Made by a program: the position numbers and the translations under genes
Assembly: GCA_000611775.1 (NCBI GenBank)
Contig: KK106983.1
Span: forward strand, 3,685,072 to 3,749,071
Direction: 5' to 3'
Source: Umbilicaria muhlenbergii
Lineage: Eukaryota > Ascomycota > Lecanoromycetes > Umbilicariales > Umbilicariaceae
Length of the DNA stretch: 64,000 bases
In this document: positions 11,468-21,588 of the stretch, piece by piece
Layout of the letters: each line of letters begins with the position of its first letter
How positions within the stretch are numbered: the first letter of the stretch is position 1
Notes under the pieces: model-generated
Told to the model about the DNA's origin: nothing
Seen by the model: the letters and a program-made list of their open reading frames with translations, nothing else
Database searches by the model: none

Positions 11468-13274
11468 TCACGGAGTCCTGTCTACTAGTGCTGGCTTGGC
11501 GGAGGAAGGAGACATCTCGCTGGTGGGAAGCTCGTATATCGGCATTTCACCGTCGAGCTCGTGCGTTGGTGGCATTCTGCTACACATCTCAAGCTCTGAT
11601 CTAGCGCTGTTTGCCGCATCCAGCTCAAACCTAGACTGATCGACTGTGTCGAGTTCGTTCCGTGTCTGATCTCTCGCATCGAGCTCATGTCCGCGGTCAT
11701 GGGATTCTTGCGCGTCAAGTTCCTGCTCGCCAAGTCCATGCTCGTCGAGTCCCTGCTCTCCAGAATCGACCACGGTAGAATCTTTCGTATGGATTCCTTC
11801 CGAGCCTTGGCTGCGATAGCGCTGATGGTACGGTTTGAGGGCAACGAAGTAAAGGAGTAGGACAAGAGCTGTAAGGGCCACGATGCCGCCAATGGCCGCA
11901 CCGGCAATGGTACCTTTCGCGGGAGAATGAGACCGAGGTACACTCTGATTTGGTGGCGAGTCCTGATTAGGAACTGATGCAATGGTCACGATATGCTGTT
12001 GGGCATCTGCATTCCAAGCGCACTGTGAAACCGAGAAGTTGTGTCGTTCATAATCAGCTATGATATAACTGTGCGCCAGTCAGCCGATTGACACTCCTCC
12101 TCATTTACGAGCTCGTGATAGGTACTTACGCCTCTTGCAAGAAGGTCCGGCCGAGCGTGTATTGAGTATCGTTTGCGGCGCGCATGAGAGGAAAGTACCG
12201 TGTTGTATTGGGCATCAGCGGATATTCAGCAATGAGATCGAAGGCAGCGTAAGGCAGCGTTATATCAACTGCGTGTCCGATGGTAGAGTTACCAAGTGTA
12301 AAGGTTATGTTGGCATCCTGGGCTACCAAACTGGTATGAAGTGTATCATTGACAAGATAAGCTTGAACGCTGCCATTCCAAGAGATACCGAAGGCCTTTT
12401 CGAAGTTCTCGCAGACATCCACAGGCAAGTATATATAGGGGACGGTCGAGTCAACAAAAGCTGCTATGCTCGCCGACAGAAGAGAAGCGTTAGCTCCGCT
12501 GGCAGTCATTGTGATGGCCTCAATATTCACCGTGAGATCTCTAACGTCTTCTTCGTTGAAAGCAAAAGAGACATCGTTTGGTATGAAGCGGGATGTATCG
12601 TATCCACCGAGGGTTAGACTTCCAAGAACTTTGTTAAACCGATATCGATTTCCCGCTGTATAAGCCCATGACAATGAAGGGATCATTGATTGGTCCTTCA
12701 GGTTGGTCATGTAGCTGGGTACTGGATCGTCAAAGGTGGAAAAATTACTCGGCCGTGGTGACAGGCCGAATTGGCCGAGATAGAACTCCTTGGTGGCGAT
12801 GCCAGCAACAACTTGCCGCTGCAGTGAGGGGCCACCACTGCCTTGCCATCCCAGTGTGACTGTATCATACCCAAATTGTCCATTGCCAGAATAACCAAGG
12901 TTTTTCTCGATACCCAATTCGAAATATCCATTGGAGGATCCATTGTTCAGAGCCCACGTCGTTGACTGGTTGGTGAGGAACTCCCCGCCTCGCAATGTAC
13001 CGCAATCAGCTGGATCGGAAGCAGTGCACCCCTGAGGTAGGACGACCCACGTCTGGAATCCTGCCGTGGATACAAAGACTTTAACGTCCTGCGCTGGAGT
13101 ACCCACTTGGAGGGTGAATGAAGACCACGGTCCGTCATTGCCATCCCAATCCTGACTTGGCGGGATAACAATTGGTGCAGGCATTGTTGTAGCGCGCGCA
13201 ATCTCTCTTGCCGCGATGTTATGAACAGCTCCGCAGCTTGACGACATCAGCTGAAGAGGCTCTGAAAAGAACAT
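11468..13274 (-). CDS. Membrane-anchored pepsin-fold (peptidase A1-like) protein, first catalytic Asp missing
   Basis: complement(11468..12068, 12130..13274), 581 aa. The single 61-nt intron (GTAAGT ... GCTGAC ... CACAG) has correct phase. The pepsin-like body spans about residues 30-400 and includes WSSFTLQVGTPAQDVKVF. The first active-site loop reads FVSTAGFQTWVV, with Ser where pepsins have the Asp of DTG. The second reads FVDSTVPYIYLP and keeps its Asp. Many Asn-X-Ser/Thr sites suggest secretion. One transmembrane segment follows (about residues 435-460, GGIVALTALVLLLYFVA), then a charged cytoplasmic tail with repeated ELD units. Loss of one catalytic Asp predicts no normal proteolysis; a binding or sensor role is inferred. 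The N-terminus is uncertain. The model start lacks a good signal peptide, and TTCTTTTCAG at about 13260 looks like a 3' splice site, so an upstream signal exon may exist. Confidence 0.82.
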
Positions 13275-14146
13275 GATAACAATGACATTGGCGAACTAGA
13301 GAGCCGCTGCACACCTTTAGCAATAAAGAATGTCAGCGTAGTCGAAGATGCGAAAGGCTGCTTCTAACACAGATAGTATGAGTGTACTGTACATGATGTG
13401 ATCGACGACAACGACGCCGCATCCTCATGGGATGGCAGATCGCAGCCCCCAATGGTTCGAGGCGTGTTCTTGACCAGGCGCGGGCAAGGCAAACGTGCAT
13501 AACGCATGGCGCAGGCACCCATCACAACCCTCGTTATATCAAGACCCAAACGGGGCGTCCAACCGCCTCAATTACCTCATACCGAGCAACGATTTGTGGT
13601 TGAAGGTTGCATTGTACAGGGAATCAATGCCACTCACGTGCGACACTTAGCGTCCGCTATTCATCAATCAACAGCGAATAAATCCTCCCCACTTGCGCCA
13701 CTTCTGATCGAGATCATCATTCAGCAGTGTTCCGAACAGCCCAGCCCAGCCCAGCCTAGGGCAGAGTTCCGGGCTGAGCTGGCTAGCTAGGGCTGACGGG
13801 CTGAAGGAGCTGACAGAGAGCTCTGTCATAGCGGAAAAGAAATGTGGCTTAGATAATCGAGACGTTTCATGTACGGAGTATTGGATAACGACTGACCTCC
13901 TCGAGCGAAGATCTAGCTGAAAGCTGAACATTATTTGCCTCAGTTAACTCAGACCCATTGCGAAGAACATGGCTGTGTCACAACTAGTCCTTTTCAAGGA
14001 CATCTTCTCCATAGGGTCTGAGCGCGTTATTGATAATTACAGGCTGAAATCACTTCCAGACATGTAATTTAAGTTTAGTGCAATGCTCAAATATTTCTGC
14101 TGTGTACATCTGAGAAATACTTGTTTTCTATTTAATAATCAAAAAC
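13275..14146. other. 0.9 kb upstream of the protease-like gene; no gene seen
   Basis: Likely promoter of the leftward protease-like gene and the left flank of the retrotransposon insertion. A short CAGCC run lies near 13738-13760. From about 13930 the sequence becomes AT-rich up to the target site at 14147. Confidence 0.5.
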
Positions 14147-14151
14147 ATAAA
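14147..14151. repeat. Target-site duplication ATAAA, left copy
   Basis: ATAAA immediately precedes the left LTR and is repeated exactly at 20751-20755 after the right LTR. Five base pairs is the usual duplication length for Ty3/gypsy integrases. The flanks are therefore the original insertion site and the element has not recombined with another copy. Confidence 0.9.
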
Positions 14152-14585
14152 TGTAACGGGTGGTGTCGTAGTGACAGGGATAGTACAATCGTTCAAGGAA
14201 CTATACCAATCGTTCATACAACCACGGCGCTTGGTTCGATGAACTACTGGTCACATGTAGACTTGGATAGGCTAGAAGGTAATAGACCTATGAGATTGCA
14301 TTTGATACATGAGTTGAGCACGAGCTCCTAACTATGGATCTACCTGTGGTTATATAGTACTCTAGGAGACTCGTGTGTGACTGTACTGCTCTGTGTGTGT
14401 AACCTTACTGCTCAGGGTGCTCATGCCCTGAGCATCATGAGCGGTTGGGTGCTTGAGGTGCTCATGCCCTGAGCACCATGAGTGGTTGGGTGCTCGAGGT
14501 GCTCATGCCCTGAGCATCATGAGCAGTACCACATGTACGCCTGCTACGCGTACCATCCAGGTACCGTCTAGTGAGAGGTGTAACA
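14152..14585 (-). repeat. LTR, 3' copy relative to element transcription (nearly unmutated)
   Basis: 434 bp, the same length as the right LTR with no indels. At 33 of the 35 differing positions this copy keeps the G or C; at the other two (14483 and 14572) it carries T where the right copy has C before G. It contains 2.7 copies of a 41-bp tandem unit at 14416-14526, each with the inverted arms GCTCATG/CATGAGC. Confidence 0.95.
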
Positions 14586-14587
14586 CT

Positions 14588-14600
14588 AGCTCCCCCCTCA
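14588..14600 (-). other. Polypurine tract of the LTR retrotransposon
   Basis: On the minus strand this reads TGAGGGGGGAGCT and ends a few bases before the 3' LTR. A purine run in this place primes plus-strand DNA synthesis in LTR retrotransposons and confirms leftward transcription. Confidence 0.75.
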
Positions 14601-14632
14601 ACATTTTCATCCTTGAAAACTCAACCTTCTTC

Positions 14633-15172
14633 ATGCCTTCATCCAGTATCAGAAAGAAGAAGTCATCTACTTCTCATCATTCCCGTCTGACTGATTCAAT
14701 CGTCAAGAACGGATGGATTGTCATGTGAACATGCAGTCACTGCCTAACCGGTGGCAAGAAGTGTAAGGTGTCAGATGATTGTGACAAATGTGGCGCTTGC
14801 GTCAGGCTGAGCGTCTCTTGCGACTTGTCCATATCACTGAAGGAGATCAATAAGATGAGCGTGAAGATTCATCACCTGAAAAAGGAAAAGGATGCCGTCA
14901 CGGCACAAAAGTGAGAGATGAGGGTGAAGAAAGAGAGGCTTCACAAACAAATCACTTTTCTAAGGAAGAAACAGTCAGACTTGATCTGTACTGAACTTCA
15001 GAACATTGAAGAGCTGGAGATGAATGAGTGTGCAGCTGCTGTAGCTGCTGATCCTTCTAATGAGCCTCCACTCAACTTTCTTGCGCCTGAGGCTTTCAGC
15101 CTTGATGATGTGAACTGGCTTCTGGCGGATTTCTTTGACGGAACTGGCGCAGTTTTGCTGCACAATGGGTGA
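14633..15172 (+). pseudogene. Extra antisense ORF in the retrotransposon: Zn2Cys6-like cluster plus coiled coil
   Basis: 180 codons reading opposite to gag-pol, starting just inside the 3' LTR. It is interrupted only by TGA at codons 32 and 94, both explicable as mutated TGG or CGA. The N-terminal 30 residues are basic and Ser-rich. Cysteines at codons 34, 37, 44, 53, 56 and 63 give C-X2-C-X6-C-X8-C-X2-C-X6-C, the spacing of a fungal binuclear zinc cluster. Codons 65-130 are Lys/Glu/Leu-rich with heptad-like spacing, as in a coiled coil. The C-terminus is acidic and hydrophobic and overlaps the antisense end of the pol chromodomain. Accessory antisense ORFs are known in some gypsy elements. 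A DNA-binding role is inferred from the spacing alone, since the cluster lacks the usual basic residues after the second Cys. Confidence 0.6.
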
Positions 15173-15174
15173 GA

Positions 15175-18100
15175 TTTTCCTCTGGCTCTCATGTGTTTCC
15201 TCCACTGTCGTATCCTTTCCATTTGATCAAGTAGTGTGGCTCATCATTTATGTTTTGCTGATCTAGGATTTCTTCTACCTTGAATTCAGCATCTTGACTC
15301 TCCAGGTTTATCTCTGGTGGTTTCTCTTGTATTGATGTTTCCAGGTCTGCTGGTTCAAGTAGTGATATGTGAAATACTGAATGTATTCACATAGTGGGTG
15401 AAAGTTCAAGCTCATAGTTGACACTTCCCTTAGTCTTTGCAATTTGAAAAGGTCTCAACTTCATGTGGTTCAATTTATTGCTAGGTCACTTTGTCTTGAT
15501 GTTGTGATGCAGGAGGTATACTTTATCCCTCTCTTTGAGAGTAGATCCCTTATCTCTCTTCTTATTGTGATATACTGCTGATCTTTCTGAGGCAAATTTG
15601 ATGTTCCTTTGTAGCATTTTGTGCAAGTCCTTGAGATGATTCACTTGTACTCTTGCTCTCTGTGCTATCATTATTAGTCCCCTGACCTCATTCATAGCCG
15701 GGTTGAAACTGTAATTGATGTAGAATGATGATACTTCAGTTGTCTCTGTTGCTGCTGAGTTGTATGTTAACTGAGCTATCAGTAAGAGTTCTACTCAATT
15801 AGTTTGCTGATAATTAACATAACACTGTAAGTACTGTTTCATAATTTGATTTAATCATTCTGTCTGCCCGTCCATCTGAGGATGATATGATGTTGACAAC
15901 TTATGATGAATACTCAACTGGTTCACTAATGATTTTCAGAACTTGAAGGTAAAGAGTTTATCTTTATCAGAGATTATCTCTTCTGGCAGTTCATGATTGA
16001 CTGTTATAATTCTTAAGAACATATATGTGAGTTCCTCTGTTGATGATGCTTCATTATAAGGTATGAAGTATTCATACTTCATGAGTCTGTCAGTGATAAT
16101 TAATATTGAATCATAAACTGCTTTCATCAGGGGTTCTTTCAACTTTGGTAACTTAACCACAAAGTTTAATGTGATACTTGCTCATGGTCTCAATGATGTC
16201 CTTGATGATTTAAGTAAACTGTATAATTTATGTTGATCTGCTTTGCTTCTTTAGCAGATGTCACATTTCTGAATGACTTTCTTGATCTTCTTTCTCATGT
16301 GTGAAAAGTAATATGTCCTTGTGAGTCATTCTATCATCTTGTTGATTCCTTGATGATCATGTGTCTTGTTGAAATGACTTTCTTCCATTAGTTTCCGTTG
16401 AAGACTAACAGGAACATAAATCAAGCCTTGAAAAAGTAGTAAGCTTTTCTCCTTTTCAAAGCTTTCATGATCTTTAATATTCTGAAGAACCTGCTGTGTT
16501 AGCTTATCATTCTTCAATGCTTTTTGAATCTCATTTTCAAAAACATCATCCTCAACCTGTATGATGAGGTTGAATTGTTTATTGAAAGACATATTCCCTT
16601 GCTCATCCTCCTGAAGGATAGCATGACTGATGATCAGCTTATCTTGTAAATAATCAGCTCATTGACTGAGAGTGTTCACTTTGATGTTCTCTGATCCTTT
16701 TTGATAATGAATCTTGAAATTATATTGTGATAATTCTTCTGACCAACGTACCTGTCTTTGATTTAAGACTTTTGTTGTCATGAAATACAACAGATTTTTG
16801 TGATCTGAGTATACCTGAACCTCATGTTTAGGTCCTTCTAGATACACATGTCATTGCTTGAATGCATCAACAATAACTAACAGCTCCTTGTCATGTATCT
16901 CATAACTCATCTCAGCGCTCAAAAACTTTCTTGAATAAAAAGCTACTGGCTGTAGACATCTCTTATCATTTGATTGATTGATGCATGCTCTTATAGCTTC
17001 ATCTGATGCGTTCATCTTGAGCGTAATAAGTTTCTCAGGGTTGAAACTCATGAGAATTGATTGAGAAGTGAATCTCTTCTTCAACTCATAAAAGGCTTTC
17101 TGTGCTTCAGATGATCACTCAAATTTCTGATCTTTCTTGATCAACTCTGTTAGAGGTGATGTGATTTTTGAATACTTTTTGATAAACTTTCTATAGAAGT
17201 TTGTGAACTCAAGGAAGGACTGTACTTCCTTGACATTCTTTAATACTGATCATTTGATCACAGATCATATCTTCTCAGAGTTCATTTGTAACCCTTCTGA
17301 TGTTACAATGAAGCCTAGGAAGTGTACTTCCTTGAAATGAAAAAGACTCTTCTCAGACTTTACCTGTAGTCCTGCATCTTGAAGTGCTTGCAGGACTTTC
17401 TGAACATGCTGAACATGCTGCTCCTTCATTTTAGAGTAGATCAGTATGTTGTTGAGGTAGATGACTATGAACTGATCTAAGTACTCTTGCAACACGTTAT
17501 TGATAAAAGCCTGAAAAGTCACTGGCGCGTTTGTCAATCTGAAAGGCATTACCAGGTACTCATAGAGTTCAGACCTCATTCAGAACACTGTTTTTCATTC
17601 ATCTCCTTCTTTGATACAAATCTGATTGAAGGCTCCTGAAATATCAAACTTGATAAATCATTGCACTCCTTGAAACTGATCCTGCAGTTCTGAAATGAGC
17701 AGCAAAGGGTAACTGTTCTTGATGATAATGTTGTTCAATGCTCAATAGTCAACACACAACCTGAGTGAATCATCTGATTTTGAGATAAACAGTATTAAAT
17801 ATTCAGCTGAAGATTGTGATTCCTGTATGAATTCTTTTCACAAATTCTCCTTCAAGTATTCTCACAAAGTGTTTAACTTCTGAGGTGACAATGAGTAGAT
17901 AGGTTGCTTCATTGGTGTGCAACCTTTCATGATCTTAATTTCATGATCTCATTCTTGATGTTTCAGCAAGGCGTCCTGATCCTTTACAGCTGTAAACAAT
18001 TCTTCAAAGTCTTTATATTCTTTAGGGATAGATAACTTGATAACAGAGTCTCAGTCATCATCAACTCACCTGCTTCACAGTACCTTTGTGTCAGGATTCT

Positions 18101-18600
18101 TCAGTTCCTCATGTGTTTCTTCTGCTGACATAATGAAAATCTTCACTCCTTCAGGTGGGTTCAGGACTGGATATAACTTGTTTAAATTGTCACCCTTAAT
18201 GAAGTATATCTCATTTTCAGCTCAATTGATCATCAGATTGACCGCTCAGAGTCATGATATCCTCAGAATTATATCACTTCCTGATTGCTCTGTTATGTTG
18301 AATTGAATCTTCTCCCAATGTTGACCTAAACGCATGAGCATAGAAACCGTCTCTCAGTTTACTCATTCATCATTATGCTTCATAAAGGTCTCATTGAACC
18401 CTTGAAGTTTAAAGGGATTCTGCTTCACCTGTGTCTGAATTGCATGTTTCACAGCAAATCCTGAGTTCATGAAGTTCCCTGTGCAGCCACTGTCTATCAA
18501 CAGTCAGGCTGGCTGGCCATTGACTTTGACTCAGACATGAAAATTGCTCATGTCTTCCTGTGCTGCAGCGGTGAATTCCTTTTGTCATTCACTGCCTGAA
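15175..18600 (-). pseudogene. Degenerate pol: RT, RNase H, integrase, chromodomain
   Basis: Leftward frames broken by many TGA codons. RT (17265-17579 and upstream) keeps EYLVMPFRLTNAP. The catalytic YLDD box now reads YLNN (codons at 17448-17453), explained by two CpG-to-CpA changes, so both metal-binding Asp are lost. RNase H at 16659-17084 keeps SYEIHDKELLVIVDAFK and VYSDHKNLLYF. The integrase zinc-binding His and CDIC cysteines lie near 16230-16340, and core motifs such as IITDRLMKYEYF lie at 15936-16160. The C-terminal chromodomain (about 15170-15290) keeps FKVEEILDQQNI and HYLIKWKGYD, which places the element among chromoviruses. Chromodomains of this type direct integration towards modified histones. 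The protease region around 18300-18600 is too degraded to delimit. Confidence 0.88.
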
Positions 18601-20275
18601 GACTTCAAAGTAAGCATCTTCAGAGACCTCTGGCCTGAAGGGCCTCCTAGTTTTTTGAACTAAAAGGGGAGAAACTTAAGTTCTTCCCTACATACTCAAA
18701 GTCTTCCAGATCCACTCTTTGGGCTGAATGTTTGCTCAGATCTCTCTTGAAGTATTCACTTCAAAGTTCTCATACTTTCATGTGAAGTTCTCATGAGATG
18801 TGTGCTTCATCAGAGGTAACATATCCTCCTCTGATGATGAACTGAGAACCTTTTGAAGGTATCTCCTTGATTATATCTCAATAATTGATGACCTCATGGT
18901 TTTGTTTCTGCATAAATGCATCTTGAATAATGTAAAGGATCTGGTCCTTTATCTTTTTTATTCACTCCGCATACTCCTCTTTCTTATTGAGGGCATTAAG
19001 TATTTCAGTGTACATTTGAATTCACCTTTCTTCATGAGTAATTAATCACTTGTTATCATCTTCTTTCATAAGTTCTCCTGAACCTTCTGAAGATGCTAAC
19101 TTCATGAAGTCTTCCTCCTCACTAGATGAGGGTATCATATCATCATTGTTAATGTAATTGCCTTTCAAGCTGAACTGCTCACGTCTGGCTTAATGTTTCT
19201 TTATGTTCATGACAGGGTTCCTGTGAGAGGTCATGACATACTCTTTTGCTTTCTTTGATTGACGTGAGAATCATTCAGAGCCATCTTTGTCACTCTGATG
19301 AATCATACAGCTGTCATCATAACAAGCTGTTCAAGACATAACATTATGTTAAACTGATTGTTTCAGTGCTGACTTCTTTAGCACAGCGGTGTATGTCTTC
19401 TTCTTTGATGAAAAGGTTTTTGTCAGAATTTAACAATTGTGTGTGAAATGTCCTGACTTTTCACAGCTATAACAATTTCCTTTACCCTTGATACTCTTTG
19501 ATAACTGCTTGATTCCTCTCTGGAATTGATTTCTTCAGAAAGTCACATCAATTTTCATTGGCTGAGGGCTGTAATAGGGTTGGTTGTTATACTGAGTGCT
19601 CTCATGAGGCTTGTTCACTTTCAGTGATACATAGTTCTTCTGACTTTTCTCCATAGATCTTTCATACACGCGGTTGTTGATAATGACTGACTTTTCAATC
19701 ATCTTAACCAAGGTATTAGGTCACTCTGATTGAGAGATTTCATCTTTGATGAAGTTCTTCAGGCCTTTGTAATACTGCGTGATCAAGGCAGTATCATCTC
19801 AATTCATGTACATGACATGCCTCTGAAAGTTTGCTGTGTATGTTGCAGTGGCTCCTTTCTGTGCAATGTTGCAGATTTCCCGTTCCACGGTCCTTTCCTG
19901 ATTAACAGTCTCAAACACAATTCTTATCTGCTTCTTGAATTCCTTCAGACTGAAGAAGATCTTGTTCATCTCATCATCATGATTCTTCTTCTCATTTTCC
20001 ATATAGTCTCAGAGGGTCAGCTCAAATCAATTGAGGACATCAGACCTCAAATAAGAGGATGTGTACAATACCTTGTCAGACTCCTTCTTGAACATGATAT
20101 GATTGAGGTGAATGTAAGTATCAAGCTGAGTGAAGAATGAACTCAACATCCTATGTTCTCTTAAGAACTTGTCTGATGATGAGATCTTGATCTTCATCCC
20201 TGATGATGTTGGGCTTTCAACAACTGATGAGTCACGGCTGAAGGCTGTCATCCTTTTGAGGGACTCATGAGTCAC
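18601..20275 (-). pseudogene. Degenerate gag with CCHC zinc knuckle
   Basis: Leftward fragments at 20027-20275 and 19799-20002 carry the retrotransposon gag core, for example LDTYIHLNHI, ESDKVLYTSSYLRSDVLN and VNQERTVEREICNIAQKGA. A C-X2-C-X4-H-X4-C nucleic-acid-binding knuckle lies at 19433-19474, followed directly by TAA. Frames are interrupted mostly by TGA. The start cannot be fixed; MTHESLKRM at 20275 is close to the 5' LTR and may be near the original N-terminus. The boundary with pol is approximate. Confidence 0.82.
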
Positions 20276-20316
20276 AGTTCATTTCATGACTGATATTCTG
20301 ATGATGATGCTCAAAG

Positions 20317-20750
20317 TGTAACAGGTGATGTCATAGTGACAGAGATAATACAATCATTCAAGAAACTATATCAATCATTCATACAATCATGACGCTTGAT
20401 TCAATGAACTACTGATCACATGTAGACTTGAATAAGCTAGAAGGTAATAGACTTATGAGATTGCATTTGATACATGAGTTGAGCATGAGCTCCTAACTAT
20501 GAATCTACCTGTGATTATATAGTACTTTAGAAGACTCATGTGTGACTGTACTGCTCTGTGTGTGTAATCTTACTGCTCAGGGTGCTCATGCCCTGAGCAT
20601 CATGAGCAGTTGAGTGCTTGAGGTGCTCATGCCCTGAGCATCATGAGCAGTTGAGTGCTCAAGGTGCTCATGCCCTGAGCATCATGAGCAGTACCACATG
20701 TACGCCTGCTATGTGTACCATCCAGGTACCGTCTAGCGAGAGGTGTAACA
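20317..20750 (-). repeat. LTR, 5' copy relative to element transcription (hypermutated)
   Basis: 434 bp. It carries 33 G-to-A or C-to-T changes relative to the left LTR. By strand-corrected context they are CpC 16, CpG 13, CpT 4 and CpA 0. The 41-bp tandem units are at 20581-20691. The right end is followed directly by the second ATAAA duplication. Confidence 0.95.
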
Positions 20751-20755
20751 ATAAA
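20751..20755. repeat. Target-site duplication ATAAA, right copy
   Basis: Exact match to the five bases before the left LTR. Confidence 0.9.
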
Positions 20756-21325
20756 CAAACTTCTCACACGTTGAGAACTTATCTCTTTACACTTATTTTC
20801 TGTCACTGCTCTGCTGCCTTTTCTGCTGTTTTTGCTGCTTTTTTCTCTGCTGTTTTCTGCGCGCGCAAGTTTCATGCATGTTATGCATATCATTATGCAG
20901 AAGTTATGCAAAATCTTTATATTTTCATCACACAGAAGATTCAGTGCTAAGGATTTCTATATAACTCAGTCCAGAGGCTGCTATCAATGAGTTTAAATGA
21001 TGAAGCAATTTTGAGAGAGTGTGACTGTCTAGTTTTTGAGATATAAGATCACTGTTTTGAACTGAAAAGTGCACTCTGTGAAGACTTAAGAAACTGTTCA
21101 ATAACAAGACAGTTTTTTGAAATACTGACTACAGCATTAGATAAAGCGGCCATTATGTAATCTACTACAGTTGTAACATTGAATAACAAAATTGTGATTG
21201 ATTTTGTGTGACTGTTGTGCCTCCACGACTTGAGGTTTTGACATGAAGCGTTTTCTATATACAGTCATAATGAGTGTGTGTACAGCTAAATGAAGTGTTT
21301 TCTAACCTGTTTTTAGAATTACGCC

Positions 21326-21401
21326 CTCAGACCCTCCCCGGAAAAGGCACGTAGTAAGCAGTTTTCACTAAGTCACAGGCTGGCGAGGGGGGTGGTCTGA
21401 G
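21326..21401. repeat. Inverted repeat upstream of the Helitron coding part
   Basis: Arms CTCAGACC (21326-21333) and GGTCTGAG (21394-21401) are perfect complements. They are continued imperfectly by CTCCCC and GGGG. The intervening 60 bases keep GG and CC runs, unlike the mutated DNA around them. It could be a subterminal Helitron structure or an older palindromic repeat. Confidence 0.4.
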
Positions 21402-21588
21402 TGACTGAGGCAAAACATTATTCATGAGCTTGCTCATGTTAAATCTCCAGAGGGGTTTCAAATCGCGTTCAGCCGCTAGTGAAGTAGATTTTTCTGTTTC
21501 AGAGGGTGCTTTTTTTCCTCTTCAAGACTAGGCTTCTTGTGAGCTTGGCATGACTTGCAAATTCTTCAACAATATTACTGCATTCACT

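Larger units (their letters stand above)
14152..20750 (-). mobile_element. Ty3/gypsy LTR retrotransposon, chromovirus type, 6.6 kb, inactivated
   Basis: The element is bounded by two 434-bp LTRs, each starting TG and ending CA. It is flanked by a perfect 5-bp target duplication, ATAAA at 14147-14151 and 20751-20755, so it is one complete insertion. Gag and pol read leftwards, so the 20317-20750 LTR is the 5' LTR. A polypurine tract next to the 14152-14585 LTR agrees with this. The order from the 5' LTR is gag with a zinc knuckle, protease region, RT, RNase H, integrase and chromodomain, followed by an extra ORF on the opposite strand. Many TGA stops and a destroyed RT active site show it is dead. 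The LTRs differ at 35 positions, all transitions. Confidence 0.95.

Noticed and set aside
14416-14526. Regularly spaced palindromic repeats that look like a CRISPR array
   Set aside because: They are 41-bp head-to-tail units inside an LTR, present in both LTRs with no unique spacers, in a eukaryotic genome.
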